Source of the DNA: Amblyomma americanum
Taxonomy: Eukaryota; Arthropoda; Arachnida; Ixodida; Ixodidae
Reading direction: 5' to 3'
DNA: 64,000 bases
NCBI RefSeq assembly: GCF_052857255.1
Contig: NC_135506.1
Coordinates: forward strand, 79,468,324-79,532,323
Made by a program: the position numbers and the translations under genes. Below are positions 44,312-57,119 of this stretch, one piece after another; the stretch's first letter is position 1; each line of letters begins with the position of its first letter. Under the pieces are notes generated by a model that worked only from the letters and a program-made list of their open reading frames with translations, did not search any database and was not told the origin of the DNA.

Positions 44312-45184
44312 GACGTGGAAACAACACCACTGCATAGGAACCCACTTGAGGTGGCCTTTCTCATGACCTGCTTACAGACACCAGAGAGCGAGCCAGAGCC
44401 AACCCATCATGTGTCCGGACAAATGACGTAGCGCCATAGGACTTGGCCTTGACGGCTACACTGGCGGTTTAACGTGTTTTTGCAAATAAGTGTCGTCCAA
44501 GAGTTCCCTGTGGCGACGCTTGAGCCTGACACCAGTCTCCTACAAGCTACCACAGAGTCCACAACAAGCGCCAGAAGCAGAAGCCCAGTGATCCTCGCCA
44601 GCAGCGCTGACGCCGCAACAGAACAAAGCGACAACAATCCATGCAGACCGTACAATCGAATGCAATAACCTATCCAATCGATTGCGCAAGAATCACAGTT
44701 CACGAACACAACACACTGCGCAAATCCGACCTCGACAGGAATGAACAACGAAGCACACTGACACCCGGGAAGATGTGCCACCCGCAAAGAAGGTCGTCTG
44801 CAACGTATTTGCTAAGCACTACGAGGGGAACAATAGCGGAATCTTTGGGAAAATTGTTCAGCAATGGTGGCCATAGCAGCGACATATGCGACGAGTTGAC
44901 AACCACACATACGGAATACATTATCTACGATCCCAGGTGTCAGTTCCAAGACTAACTGCCAAGAGGGCATCACGTGACTGAAACAGCGCGTACGGCTAAA
45001 TATCATATTAAGACTACTGGTAACTCAAGCAGCATGGCAGAAGCTATAGACACAACCACCGGCAACTCACTGGACACTGCCAAAATGTAGCACAGCTAAG
45101 CAGGCGTCGTGCACCGAGTGGCAATATTGTGGTTGTCGGGCCAGCGTCAAGAGCTTCTCTGCACCACCTGATTCCACCAACACG
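44312..45184 (+). other. Exon-like unit E6
   Basis: A strong acceptor (tttatttgttttttcag) ends at 44311 and a strong donor (CACG|GTGAGT) starts at 45185; length 873 bp. The A/C-rich composition is typical of the units, but the hydrophobic core is degenerate (VILASSADAA near 44590). A frame at 44641-44955 has no known domain. Confidence 0.4.
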
Positions 45185-45186
45185 GT

Positions 45187-46032
45187 GAGTTCATTTTCAA
45201 TCCCTTATTTTGTGGCGCAAGCTGAAATCTTATTGAGCGCTTGAAAAAGAGAGCCTCAGTTCGCGCCTTTGGATGAAGAAGGATTCAGGAAGTAAGCTTT
45301 AATGCGAAGACTAGCAAACACTACACTTTGGCGTTACTCTGCCAATACCGAATATTTTCTGAACCTAGCCACTGAGTGTCATTGTTAATGTCCTCTGTAA
45401 CTTCTTATATTCAGCATCATGAACATTGTGCAAGCAAAGGAAGAGGTCGTTTGTCTTTCAAGAAAGTTTCGCGTCAGCAATACATGCAGCAAAAAGGCAC
45501 AGAAATGTGAGGGAGAGTGGGTTTCACCACATGGTAACGAAAAGCGCTGACTTACGCCATTATTCGATAATACGTTCGGTGGTGTGTTTGTCATTCGAAA
45601 AATCGATACCTGCACATAAAGTACAATGAAATCAAATGCTTGCCACTAGGTTGCCCGAAAAGATCTAAATACGTGAGAAAACGAAATACCTGTAAACATG
45701 AATTACTTGAAAATTGGGTATACCTCTGCTTGCTTGATTCAGTGAGCAACGATTCATGCCCTGGTGTAGGAAGTAATATAGGTTTATTAATGAAGTAATG
45801 TAGATTTAGTGATGTACATTTCAATTTTTGGTTGAACTGTTTTGTAGTTACGACGAAAATAGCATGACAAGCTTATACGAGCACCGCGGCACAAGTTGTG
45901 CTCTCGGGTACTCAAGGCGGGCCCGTCTACATCTCTGTGCCCATAGATTGCGCTGTCAGGAAGAGGGAAAATGGCGCTACTGGACTGACACACACTGTAG
46001 CGAGAGAGATTGATGGTGCTTTTTTTTTGTAG
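45187..46032. other. Intron-like spacer E6-E7
   Basis: Ends in a long T run and TAG acceptor (46021-46032). No repeats recognised. Confidence 0.4.
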
Positions 46033-46445
46033 GCCATGAAGCCACTACCATACCTGAGCAATGCACTCATGGTGACTGAAACGAGACATGGCATTCACTT
46101 CACGTACACGGACGACTCGACCCTGCCGTCCACAGCGGCACTTTTCGTGTTCTTCATGCTGGCAGCAGTTCGTCTTCAAGGCCGACTCTGTCGCGGCGCT
46201 CCTGCCGTTCCTCAGGCCGGCAGCCTCGGTAACGCGACTGCACATCAAGGCACATCATCAGAAGCACTAAAACCCTCAATGCCTCGCCAACACTGCAATA
46301 CAGACAGCAGAACTATAGACAGACACAGCGGCGTTGGATGGTATGCAAAATACTCCGCAGCACCTTGACGGCAGTACTCTGGGCAATGTGGCTGCATCCT
46401 CTTCGCGCAGCATGGGATTCCACTGGACAATTCCCATACGGCACG
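46033..46445 (+). other. Exon-like unit E7 (clearest unit)
   Basis: The acceptor gctttttttttgtag ends at 46032, and the donor GCACG|GTGAGT has its GT at 46446; length 413 bp. An ATG lies 4 bases into the unit and opens a 110-codon frame to 46368. The frame reads MKPLPYLSNALM and later STLPSTAALFVFFMLAAV (residues about 29-46), then a Gly/Arg/Pro-rich tail. The frame carries no classical signal peptide at its N terminus. Its neighbours E6 and E8 have the same acceptor-tail-donor layout. Coding status is unproven. Confidence 0.45.
46036..46368 (+). CDS. Hypothetical small protein with AALFVFFMLAAV core
   Basis: A 110-residue frame within exon-like unit E7. The only notable segment is a 12-residue hydrophobic run at about residues 35-46, too short for a firm membrane helix. 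The same run in the same phase appears in other units, with unrelated surroundings. No homologous family recognised. Listed as a candidate because it begins right at the predicted exon start. Confidence 0.2.
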   Translation: MKPLPYLSNALMVTETRHGIHFTYTDDSTLPSTAALFVFFMLAAVRLQGRLCRGAPAVPQAGSLGNATAHQGTSSEALKPSMPRQHCNTDSRTIDRHSGVGWYAKYSAAP

Positions 46446-46447
46446 GT

Positions 46448-47445
46448 GAGTTGACACGCTGCCCACTGATTTCTGAAGTGCGAGCTGAAAGGTTATAGTA
46501 ATTTTCGCAATGACATAGCGCCGTTTGCTCGGAGGGGCGTCGGGAAGACAATTCCAAGACCATCAACGCCAGTGTTCACCCATAAATATTAACGCTCGGT
46601 CAGCCCATCTCCGTTGTATCCTTCGTCATTGCCATTCATAGTGAGGGATGACGCAGTCTGTGGATTTTGAAACGCGGTAAAAGTTAATTCAGGATCATTT
46701 TTGTTAAAGAAAGGAACCTTTTGAGGCCCCTTGGTATGTTTTAGTGGTAACATGACGATCAGCCCTTTTTCCGCAGTTAACTGACGCGTAGAGAGTTGAG
46801 GTTTTTGCAAGTTACAGGTTGGATTAGCCTTGCGGATTCTGCTGGCCATTGCTCCACCGTAGCGACACTTAGAAGCAGCTCAAGTGCCATTTATTTCTAA
46901 ATAGATGCTGATTTTTCAGCTTATGTTGCATACAGGTTGGGGGTTTCCCACCTGTTCTAGATAGAAGGTGCTCTGCCCTTACTCCTGTGTGCCTTTCGCC
47001 ACAGGAGTAGCAGCCCACAGGAGTACTTTGTGCATTGGCGGAAAAAGTGTATGCTTCAAATTGTGCATCATGGTCTCCTTGTTTTATCGCATTTTGCGAG
47101 AAAGGGAAAGGAAAAAGCTATTAGTTATTTTTGAATATTGCCGTAATGCGCTTGGCTGATGCTCTCTGCTGTGCTTTCCATAGACATAAGAGTGCCTTGG
47201 CATACTATCCCTGCGGCGAATGCCTACATAGTATGAATGCTGTTTGTTTTACCCGTCAGATGTCCGATGGTTGGCTACTAAGATTGATTGGCTAGGTGCC
47301 TCAAAGAGAATTTACTCCTAGTAGTTTGTTGAACTGATGAAATTTTCGTCTCACTTACTGCTACTTAGTGTTCGGGCGAGGATCTCATGCTCACGCGGTC
47401 ATATAGAACGCCGTGAACGTGTACGAAACTGATTTTTTTTTACAG
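46448..47445. other. Intron-like spacer E7-E8
   Basis: No repeats recognised; ends in gattttttttttacag. Confidence 0.4.
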
Positions 47446-48365
47446 GCTAGCGCGTACAAAGCACTCAAGAGCGGCCCGCTGGCGTTGAAGTCTGCCGTGG
47501 TCATCGTGCGCCGGTACTGATGGGCGCCTGTACACCGCGAACGTTTCTTCAGACGTCGAGGAAGAAGATAAGCCCAGCGTCACCACGACATTGCACCCCG
47601 CGTAAGCAGACTTTCCCTCTGTGCTTATGGTGGCATTCCTTCTGTTCTTTACGCTGACGGCCATGTTGTGCGTCTTTTGGAGAATTCGTGTGGCGGCGCT
47701 GCTGATCTTCCTCATGCTGGCGCCGTGTAGTAAAGCAGACACCTCACACTTCCCGCACGCACAAGGAAAGCAGCAGCAAGGCACACTGCACCAAAAAACC
47801 CTTCTTCGACACAGCCACTTTACAAAATGACTACAAGAAGCAGCACATAACCATAAGCACAAGGCCAACAGATAATTCTGCCAGCGCCATCAAATGCGCG
47901 AACCAGTCACAAAAATAACCTATAGCTATGATCACGAAGAGCAGCGTTTCACGAGCGACAGTCACAAAAACATGCCTTCACCAAAGCCCCATACGCAACC
48001 AGCACCGTGAGAGACAACAGTGTTAACACAAGGGACGTTTACACTCGATACACCCGTCAGCAAAATCACCGCTGCATGTAACACCGCACTCAGTCGGAAC
48101 TGCCCAATTCGACAGCCCTCCCGCTGCATACCGCGCCAGTACATCACATCCTTTGAGGAATCACATGAGACGACTACACCACCGTTACAAGAACTGCATC
48201 TAACTCTGCGCAGAACGAGGACACGTGACACGCGAAGTATGTACTTTGAGCGCAGCCAGGCCGACGAAGAAAACGTTTTGCACGGTGGACAGACTTCGCT
48301 GTGGCCTCGTCCATTCGTCACCTCGGCGTGAGATTACGGAAGACCAAGATAGAGACGTGCAACTG
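47446..48365 (+). other. Exon-like unit E8 (two cores)
   Basis: A strong acceptor (gattttttttttacag) ends at 47445 and the donor AACTG|GTGAGC has its GT at 48366; length 920 bp. The frame 47621-47830 contains two hydrophobic runs in the same phase, VAFLLFFTLTAM and AALLIFLMLAP, then a short polar tail. The A/C tail (47830-48030) is recognisably homologous to that of unit A1 (3400-3600). Confidence 0.42.
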
Positions 48366-48367
48366 GT

Positions 48368-50750
48368 GAGCTCCTGTGCTTTCTTGCTTACTAGCCAATT
48401 GCGAGCTGACAGTTTATGTACTAAAATGCAGCTTTCGATCTGCTTAAAAAGATTAACCCCAGAAAGCGGTCTGCGTGAGGTGACTGTAGTCGGGGAGATA
48501 CAGGTTCTTCAGCTGCTGACAGTGAGAAAGATTGCTCTATATGAATTTTTTTCATGGTCGCATACATATACCGCAATAAGGGTTATTAGGAATGAAGAGG
48601 CTAATTGAAACTGTGAGGGTATAGCTGCGCTGTAAATTTTAATAGATGTAAGCCTTTCATCTGAGGTCAATTCACTGTCAGGTTAACCACTAATAGTAAA
48701 GAATATTAAAACATTGTGATCTTGAGGCGCTACAGGAAGTCACTGTATTTCGTTAACTCTCCTTAACCTCCGTAGCTTACGTGGCTTAGGGGTTAGTGAA
48801 GAAATTTCAGTAGAACTTGACATGATTCAGCGATATTATTCACTGCACGAGGAGAAAGGGGCCGTACGTTTGAGAAAGTCTTATGGAAGAGCACTCAGCT
48901 AACAGGTTAATTTTTCGAGAGCTGACATTACTGCACTGAAAACTACCATGATTATTCGCTGTGAAAAATTGTTTCTCTGGATCTTTATAGCCATGTTGAC
49001 TTTTGTCTTCCGCCAGCAAAAAACGCATTTATCGGCTAGAAAACTGTATTTCTCCTTGCCGCCAGTGGATTAGTAGTGGACGTCCTTACCAAGAAGGAAT
49101 GGTTGCCAATGTTTCGAAGTGAATGGTGCGAGAAAAATCAATGTCGACGCTCGCAGCTTAAATGCGAAATCAGCCGGTGGTGACATCACTCGCATTTCGT
49201 TTTTTCGGACTCTTTATTTTTAAAAGTTTTTAAAAAGTAGTCTCTTATTAGAATGCTGTACCCTACTGATAGAGGTCGTCTTATTCTTGTTCTCAGTGTC
49301 AATCATTTTGTGGCATTCCGACCTCTGTGGTCCGGTGATTTCCGACTACTGCACTTGCTGCAAAGCGGGTTTTATGTCGCAACAGCCCGCCATGTTCAGC
49401 CTGGTGCTGAACATCCATTTGACTCCCAGGGATTTTGAGATTGCTACGCATTTCAACCAAAAACTTCAATTATTATTGGGAGATTCCATCGTGCTCATTT
49501 GGAGCAATCTTTGAAGATTTGGGACGCATTTTTTTCTGAAAAATGTACAGTATGTTTGATGCTCTTGTGAGCATTGCTTATGGTTTAAGTTAGATTTAAG
49601 CCTTTCATCTGAGGTCGATTCACTGAGTAGTAGGCTGTAAATGGATAGCTACCAAAAACTAATGACCACAAGCATGTTCTAGCGGGGTAGCAACTGTCGA
49701 CCACCTGTCCAACTAGAACCAGCGCTACCGCTTTTTCCCCTGTCACCAAATTAGCACGTAGGTTTCAATTTAGCGATCTGTAGTACAGAGTAGCTGTTAC
49801 TAGGTAAGAGCGGAAAGGAAACATTTCTCCGACCTCTGTTGATGCCGAATGAGTCTTGATGCCGGAGTTAAGGTGAGAGGCTTGGCATTTCAGATTAACT
49901 TCCAAGACACACTGCATTACAGGACACTCCACGGCGGAGCTGGTCGCGTAGCTTCGAATGTAGAGGGCTGGACAGCCGCCGCTGCAAATCAAATGGCAGA
50001 GTGCGTACGCGTCCTGTAATTGGAATGGATACCATCTGCTGCAAATTTATATTTCATGAGTTATCTGTTAGCTTAAATAAATTCTGCATAATTTTCCTAT
50101 CAAACAAGATAAAACTTCCTTCATTTGTCAGAAAGATGGTTCGCTTCAGGGATAAGAAGGTGTACTGCTGCTACCTGTTTTTCTGATACTGTTTGAAACG
50201 TTGCGCTGGAGATAATAGATGTTCGGTGCGTGGAAAGTTTATTTGAATGGTAAACCTATCACACGGGTGCTCTAAACTTGGGAGCCCTAATTAAGCAATA
50301 TTGTGAGATAAAAGGCGTGCCGTATTGTGGGACACCGGTTTAGTTTTGAAGTCCTGGGTGTTCGTCAACGAAAAATGACGTCCAGCAGCCCCCGCCACCT
50401 TTGCATATCGCCTGTACGCAGCGGTGCCGCTGCAGATGGACTTGGGCTCTTCAGACGAAATAAAACCACTAAGCCACAGCTGCGGACCGCAGAAGTGTTT
50501 TGTGAGCATTATAAATGACGTGAAAGTTGGATACGGAGCAGTAGTGGAGCACAGTATTTTTTGCTCATATACATGATATAAGCTTCCCTAGAAAGTACGA
50601 GCCCTTATCCGAGTTAATAAGCCTCGTTCACAGCGCAAGGCAGTAGAGGCAGTGGGTCGAAGTGCATTCTTCTCGCAGCCTGAAATCAGCATTTTGACAT
50701 TTAATACTCGAAGATTACGATGAGTGGCACTTCTGTGCACGTTATTGCAG
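48368..50750. other. Intron-like spacer E8-E9
   Basis: Two short direct repeats (taagcctttcatctgaggtc) at 48649 and 49596. Otherwise no feature recognised. Confidence 0.45.
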
Positions 50751-50751
50751 A

Positions 50752-51271
50752 TTATTGTGCAAGTTATCGCTTCTGTGCAGGACCAAGGCCAGCCGCTTGA
50801 TACCTCGCAAAGCGGCCATGCTGCCTCTTCCTGGAGACCAGAGTCCTGGCAGGGACTTTCGCGCGTTTCGTTCCGCGGCTGATCTGCCATTCTGGAGCAG
50901 CCTGCTTCAAAGCGGCGCTTCTTCTATTCCTCATGTAGAGGGCAGTCATCGAGCGCCCGGTGCGAAGCTCATCGGCATCAATACAGTTCTTCTTGAGAGC
51001 GTCGGCTGCACTACAAGGAACACATGGCCCTAACCAAAACAAGCACAACTGGCGACTGGGCAGCAGCATAGAAACGTCCAGTAAAATCACAAATCACACC
51101 GGGGCGACCACAACACGAAAGCAGCGGGACACTACCACAACGGGGCACTACCGCTGGAAGCCCGGTGGATGCATCCAGGATGGCACACGGCAAGCCGAAG
51201 CGAGACATTGCAGATGGCGTGGAACTGAAGTGGTAAACAAAGCAGTGCCAAAATGCCACGACTCAATACCG
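50752..51271 (+). other. Exon-like unit E9
   Basis: Acceptor at 50751 (cgttattgcag) or 50780 (cgcttctgtgcag); donor ATACCG|GTGAGC with GT at 51272. The core near 50915 reads AALLLFLM and then hits a stop, so here the frame is cut within the core. The A/C tail is 51020-51250. The core flank (catgtagagggcagtcatcga) matches 1527-1548. Confidence 0.37.
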
Positions 51272-51507
51272 GTGAGCATAGTGCGGGTTCAACGTTATTG
51301 CAGAGGCGGGAAGTAGAAGCTAGTGCCTTTGTTGGAAAACATTGCGGTGAGGGTCGCTTTACGCACTTGCAATCAGTCGCTGCAATGGATCTGCACTCGC
51401 GGGACGTGATAGCGAAGAAATTTTATATGGGAGGATGCAGGGAAAGGTAGGTTTCGTGATGGATAATATTCATGGAGGGGATTACTTGTGCAGCCTGCTG
51501 AGGCTTG

Positions 51508-52006
51508 GTATGCATCCTCAGAAACTTTAACCTCTCTAAAGAGCAATGCCATCGCGCCCCCATTCCTCACAAGCTTTGGAGCGCTATATATGCTAGGGAG
51601 CCCTGCTAAACAGCTTAGAAGCAAACCCTTTTGTCTGTATACTTTTGAGGGGTGCTATACATACTGCTGAGAATGGTTAGGTCGAGAAGCTCTCGATTTT
51701 CAGCGCTAATATTTCATGTATGCCTGTTAAGCTCAGATCAATTTCAAGTCTCAGGAGTCGCGGTGGCTCAGTGGTTATGGCGCTCGGTTTCTGACTAAAG
51801 ACGCAGGTTCGACCCCTGCCGCAGTGGTCGCATTTCGATGGAGGCGGAATATTGAGTCTCGTATACTGTGCGACGTCAGTGCGCGTTAAAGAACCCCGGG
51901 TGGTCAGAATATTCCCGAACCCTCCACTACGGCGTCCCACATAGCCTGACGTGCTTTGAAACTTTATATTCCATGAAATGAAACAAAAAACCCATTTCAC
52001 TTCTAC
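51508..52006. repeat. Segmental duplication 2, copy 2
   Basis: Collinear with 1000-1497, including an embedded SINE (51757-51985) at the same position. It lies in the intron-like region after unit E9. Confidence 0.8.
51757..51985 (+). mobile_element. tRNA-derived SINE (short form)
   Basis: A box (cggtggctcagtggttatgg), B box (ggttcgacccctg), then catttcgatggaggcggaa, gcgcgttaaagaaccccggg, cctccactacggcgtccc. It shares its insertion site with the SINE at 1245. Confidence 0.9.
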
Positions 52007-53520
52007 TGGTTTTATAATGACAAAGGGAGTATCAGCGGCCCATTCATTGCTAATACAGCGTTATTTCACTTTCATCATATTTTTTTTGGAATGGGAGCAC
52101 ATTAGTTCTGTCACGCTGCATATTCATTTTTGTGAACATCATATGCTAAGCAGTTTATTACACTTCACTGTAGAGGCAGCGCTATGTGACTAGAATGCTT
52201 TTGACTGGTTTCTCGGTTAGAGAGTGGTGTCGAGGCTCTTCCGCTAGGGTTGATGGGTTGGTTGGTTCCTTTTTACAGGTTCTTGACTGATGCGTTTGTG
52301 CTCCTTTCAACTTGGCCTAAAGAAGAGGTTATATTTTAGGTAACTATTATCTACAAAAAAATAATGCGTTCTACATGGAATCAACTAGTGCAGTAAGCAA
52401 ACTTGTTGCTGCGTGCAACGCCTGACTGTATATGCCATATGTTCAGTATGGTCTTGCTCAGCATGCCGAGCATTTTCTACATAAGCTTTGCGTCACGATT
52501 CCTTTCTTGAACTTCTTTAAGGAAGTAACTTGGCTCGTTCACAAAAGCGGAATTCAGAGAGAGCAGCGGTCACAGTGGTGAAATTGCGATGAGCACAGAC
52601 GCTTCGCACTGATTACTCAAAATGTTGAAACAGGAGCGCGAAAACGCAGTTGCTGCTTTACAGCATAAGTAAGCATTTTTATTCCTTGCAGCACGGACGC
52701 ACTTATGCTCCAGTGACATGATTGCAGGAAAGCGATTGACCACGCTGATCACATTTATTCTGGCTATACGTAATCTCATTGCATTCGTTCAAAACTCAGA
52801 TAACTGAGACCATGAAAACCGCTGAAATATTCATTTCTGAACAAGCAGGACAAGTTACTGATAAAAAATCCCACTGAAAATATTGGCTAAAAGGGTAGAA
52901 TATTTATCTTTTCTTAGCAAACATACCACGCGAATTTAAAATATATTGATAACTGCATTGAAATAACTGTATTAAAATCTATTGATAACCTCTTGATAAC
53001 CGATTCTTTCTTCCTGTAACCTACAAGGCTGAAGGCGGACCTTCATTATATAAGTGAGCATATTTTGGCGCTCTCGTACGGTTTTCCTGACTTCTGTGTT
53101 CAAGTGTGCTCATCTACAACCAAGAGATTAATTGCCCATGAGCGCTACGTGGGATTAAACGTCCCGTAGGTGGACGCATGCTATTAGGCTGGCTGAAGGG
53201 ATGAACTCCTAATTTCAACTATGCTGAGTTTGTTGACGCCCAGTGATGCATATAGCATAGCACAAAGGCGCGTTTTGTGCTCTACCTCCGCCAAAGCGCG
53301 TCCACTGCTGCTGGGAGTGAATCCCACTACTTGGGGCGGGAAGCACACCCAGGCAGCAAGAGCATCGGCCCATTGTTGGAAATATATTGGCAGAGACCGG
53401 TCCTACAAAGGACCAGGCTTTGGCGATATATTACCGAAGCTGGCCGATGCCCTGTGCTGCTAGGGCAGTGGCGCCTGGTCAACATAAAGCGTACTGAAAT
53501 GGGTCGGCGCTTCATTTTTG
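52007..53520. other. Unassigned intron-like stretch
   Basis: No recognised repeats; A/T-rich, and ends in the acceptor gcgcttcatttttgcag. Confidence 0.45.
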
Positions 53521-53523
53521 CAG

Positions 53524-54075
53524 CTCTATAGATCACCTGTGGCGAGGCCTGCAGACTCAACTGCGGACGGACCTTTGCCAAGCCGCCCGTGTCTTTCAAA
53601 GCGCCAAGAGACTGATGCTCGGGTGGCCCTAGCAGCATTTCTGTTCTTCCTGTTGGTGGCTGTCCGCGCCCCTGGCCATTCCCCCAATGCGGCACTGGTG
53701 CTGTTCCTCATGCCTTTGGTGGCCTCCAGCCTTGCTGCCTGCACCGACACTCACAGCAAGCACGGACATCTGAGAAACTGACCCAACAGCTGACAACGCA
53801 TAATACACACAGTGTTCATATACAGTGTCCACAACAATACAAGCAGTACAAATGCAGAAACAGCCAAGCCAAAGAGGAAGTGCATCCGAGGAAATTAAGG
53901 GACAGCTTTCATCGAATCAGTATCCACAACCACGTTAAACTTCACCCTAGGACACAACGGCGACCACAGCAAACAGCTACAAGTACCGACACAAGTACCG
54001 ACACAATCACACCACATGATGTTAAACATAATAGCACCAGAATGGTTATAAAGACAGCAAAGACAGCATTAGGGA
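53524..54075 (+). other. Exon-like unit E10 (two cores)
   Basis: An acceptor (cttcatttttgcag) ends at 53523. The frame 53518-53781 contains ALAAFLFFLLVAV and AALVLFLMPLVASSL in the same phase, then a cysteine-poor tail and a stop. An A/C-rich tail runs to 54070 and then meets a 290-bp tandem array instead of a donor, so the unit may be truncated by the satellite. Confidence 0.35.
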
Positions 54076-55474
54076 TGCCCACGGAACCATATTGCGCCGA
54101 CACAAAAGTTCACAAACCTATTTTAAATGTAGGGAAGGATTTCCACCAAAAGAAACAATCCTGCAAAGTTACACATTCCACACTGCGAACGTGACACATA
54201 CTACACAGTGTACTTAACGTTTCAGAGCTCAACCGCTGGAGTTAAAGTAGTTGAGTGGCCCGCGCTCAGTTACTCATATCCTTACCAAGAGAAACGCATC
54301 GTAAGACTCACTTCGCAAGATTTTACAGATCATCCTAATCTTTTTCGTTTGTTATCACACAGTACTGCCCACGGAACCCTATTGCGCCGACACAAAAGTT
54401 CAGAAACCTATTTTAAATGTAGGGAAGGATTTCCACCAAACGAAACAATCCTGCAAAGTTACACATTCCACAATGCCAATGTGACACATACTACACAGTG
54501 TACTTAACGTTTCAGAGCTCAACCGCTGGAGTTAAAGTAGTGAGTGGCCCGCACTCAGTTCCTCATATCCTTACCAAGAAAAACGCATCGTAAGACTCAC
54601 TTCGCACGATTTTACAGATCATCCTAACCTTTTTCGTTTGTTATCACACAGTACTACCCACGGAACCCTATTGCTCCGACACAAAAGTTCACAAACCTAT
54701 TTTAAATGTAGGGAAGTATTTCCACCAAAAGAAACAATCCTGCAAAGTTACACATTCCACACTGCGAATGTGACACATACTACACAGTGTACTTAACGTT
54801 TCAGAGCTCAACCGCTGGAGTTAAAGTAGTTGAGTGGCCCGCGCTCATTTACTCATATTTTTACCAAGAGAAACGCATCGTAAGACTCACTTCGCAAGAT
54901 TTTACAGATCATCCTAATCTTTTTCGTTTGTTATCACACAGTACTGCCCACGGAACCCTATTGCGCCGACACAAAAGTTCAGAAACCTATTTTAAATGTA
55001 GGGAAGGATTTCCACCAAAAGAAACAATCCTGCAAAGTTACACATTCCACAATGCCAATGTGACACATACTACACAGTGTACTTAACGTTTCAGAGCTCA
55101 ACCGCTGGAGTTAAAGTAGTGAGTGGCCCGCACTCAGTTACTCATATTCTTACCAAGAGAAACGCATCGTAAGACTCACTTCGCACGATTTTACAGATCA
55201 TCCTAACCTTTTTCGTTTGTTATCACACAGTACTACCCACGGAACCCTATTGCGCCGACACAAAAGTTCACAAACCTATTTTAAATGTAGGGAAGTATTT
55301 CCACCAAAAGAAACAATCCTGCAAAGTTACACATTCCACCCTGCGAATGTGTAAAGTAGTTGAGTGGCCCGAGCTCAGTTACTCATATTCTTACCAAGAC
55401 AAACGCATCGTAAGACTCACTTCGCAAGATTTTACAGATCATCCTAACCTTTTTCGTTTGTTATCGCACAGTAC
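54076..55474. repeat. 290-bp satellite with two-monomer higher-order repeat
   Basis: Monomers begin (using tacttaacgt as phase) at 54211, 54501, 54790 and 55080; periods are 290, 289 and 290 bp. Partial units flank on both sides (54076-54210 and about 55355-55474). Two variants alternate. Type 1 has gttgagtggcccgcg, gcaagat, taatct and actgcccacgg. Type 2 has gtgagtggcccgcac, gcacgat, taacct and actacccacgg. The order is (2)-1-2-1-2-(1). A 99-codon frame in the type-1 monomers (54208-54507, 54787-55086) is probably a by-product of the repeat. Confidence 0.95.
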
Positions 55475-56240
55475 ATAATCTTGCCAGGATAAGTAGTGGA
55501 TCAGTAGCAGTGGGACCTTAAAGAGAATATAGCGTTTTTTTCGCGGTTTCTTGCTGAAAGGCTACCTTGCCACAGACAAGAGGGCTCCGTAGCCATGCAC
55601 GGTGGGAGGAAACTCCCTGTCCGCTTGCTCTTGGCAAGGCCTTGCAATTTGTTTGTTTACCTGCTGTTTGTTTTAAAGTTGCTTATAGTTAACCATGTAG
55701 GAATGCTTTAGTTTTACATTGTCTGTGCGCTGGAATTTTTATATTATAATACGTAGTTTATGTGATAATTTCATTCTATTTCATGTAATATCCCAAGAGC
55801 AACCAGACCTAATGAAACATCGTTTTGGCGCTCTTTGGCCTAAGTCTCCTTTGCACAATAAAACCAAAGCTAGCACAAATGACTTCTCAGCTAGAACTAG
55901 AGTGGGAGCCTCAACGATCGATACGGCAGGACTCATCAAAAAATCTTTAAAAGTATACTGTTGCATGGCGACCACTGGACGATCAACCCATGGAATCGAC
56001 AATCTCATCACCACGAGCATGTTTATCCCATAGGCTCAAGGCTGAAGTGTAGCAATGTCATGCGGCATGGGAGCCAACCCGAGAACAGTGAGCACGCAGA
56101 AGGCTGTGTACATCAACCTTTTAACGAACAGCTAAAGGTGCTGCTCAGAGATCCAATGGGTCCAGCGTTAGTTCAGCGGATTCTTTGCACCAAGATCCGA
56201 AAGACCCTCCCTAGGCTCCCACAGCGGGGCTCCTATTATT
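55475..56240. other. Unassigned stretch
   Basis: No feature recognised. A frame at 55719-56033 lacks domains. Confidence 0.45.
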
Positions 56241-56888
56241 CTTCTTGCTAGTTGCTATTAATGCCAAGGTGCGGCGCTGATGCTATTCCTCATGTTCGTG
56301 GCATCCAACATGCTCCCCACCCCCCACCCCTTACACCTTATACGCACCCAAACTTCGGAGAGAAGTATGTTAGACATGAGACACCAAAGCCATGACACTT
56401 CACATATTAATGAACACAGAGCAGCTCCAGAGCAAACAGACAACAGCTTCAAACTAAAGCATTATTGGTATGAGGAGAGCTAAAAATTGGACCAGGTAGT
56501 GATGCGAAGCAACGGCACCTCAGCACTGACACGCGGAACGTTATACAGAAAACTACACAAACGGCAGGAATACATTCAAAACATGAAGACTACAGGGAGA
56601 GAAGCATCACGGACACCACTGCTGCCCATTTTAAGTCACCGCAGGGAACAACCTTTATACTGAGGTCCTAAAACGCCTAGCTCACAAAACGACCAAAGGC
56701 TATGCAAGCTGCATACGTTTATTAACGATCGAGGCTACAGACACAGGCACCACGAAGACCAGTGCTACGATTGCACTATTGGAGGGCACAGCCATTGACA
56801 TGAAGAAAAGGTTGTGCACACTGCGGAATGCAACTCTCCTGGTGGCATCAAAGGTCCGCATCTTAAGATCCCACCGGAAAAGAGAGGA
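56241..56888 (+). other. Exon-like unit E11
   Basis: The core at 56274-56300 reads AALMLFLMFVAS in the frame 56280-56483. An A/C-rich tail runs 56300-56700, and the donor is GGACG|GTGAGT (GT at 56889). No firm acceptor (best candidate ttcttcttgctag ending near 56251). Confidence 0.35.
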
Positions 56889-57119
56889 CGGTGAGTACAA
56901 ACTCAGCCACATGCACCTTTCAGCCATGACTACTGAGTAGGACGGCGGGCTAATCCCGGTTTGCAGACGTGTTTCGTGTCATTGGAAGTGGTGTCTGTGA
57001 TTGTTCGGAGAGCTCCGCTAGAAATGTGTCACAGTAATGACGTAAATGTAACAACTTTTTTGCGGTCGGTTTGAATGTGTAAGGGTGTCAGGATATTAAT
57101 TTGAGCCTTTTTTTTGCAG

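Noticed and set aside
54208..55086. Two identical-phase 99-codon ORFs in the tandem array
   Set aside because: They occur only in one monomer type of a satellite with a 289-290 bp period. The duplicated frame follows from repeat copying and has no domain or promoter.
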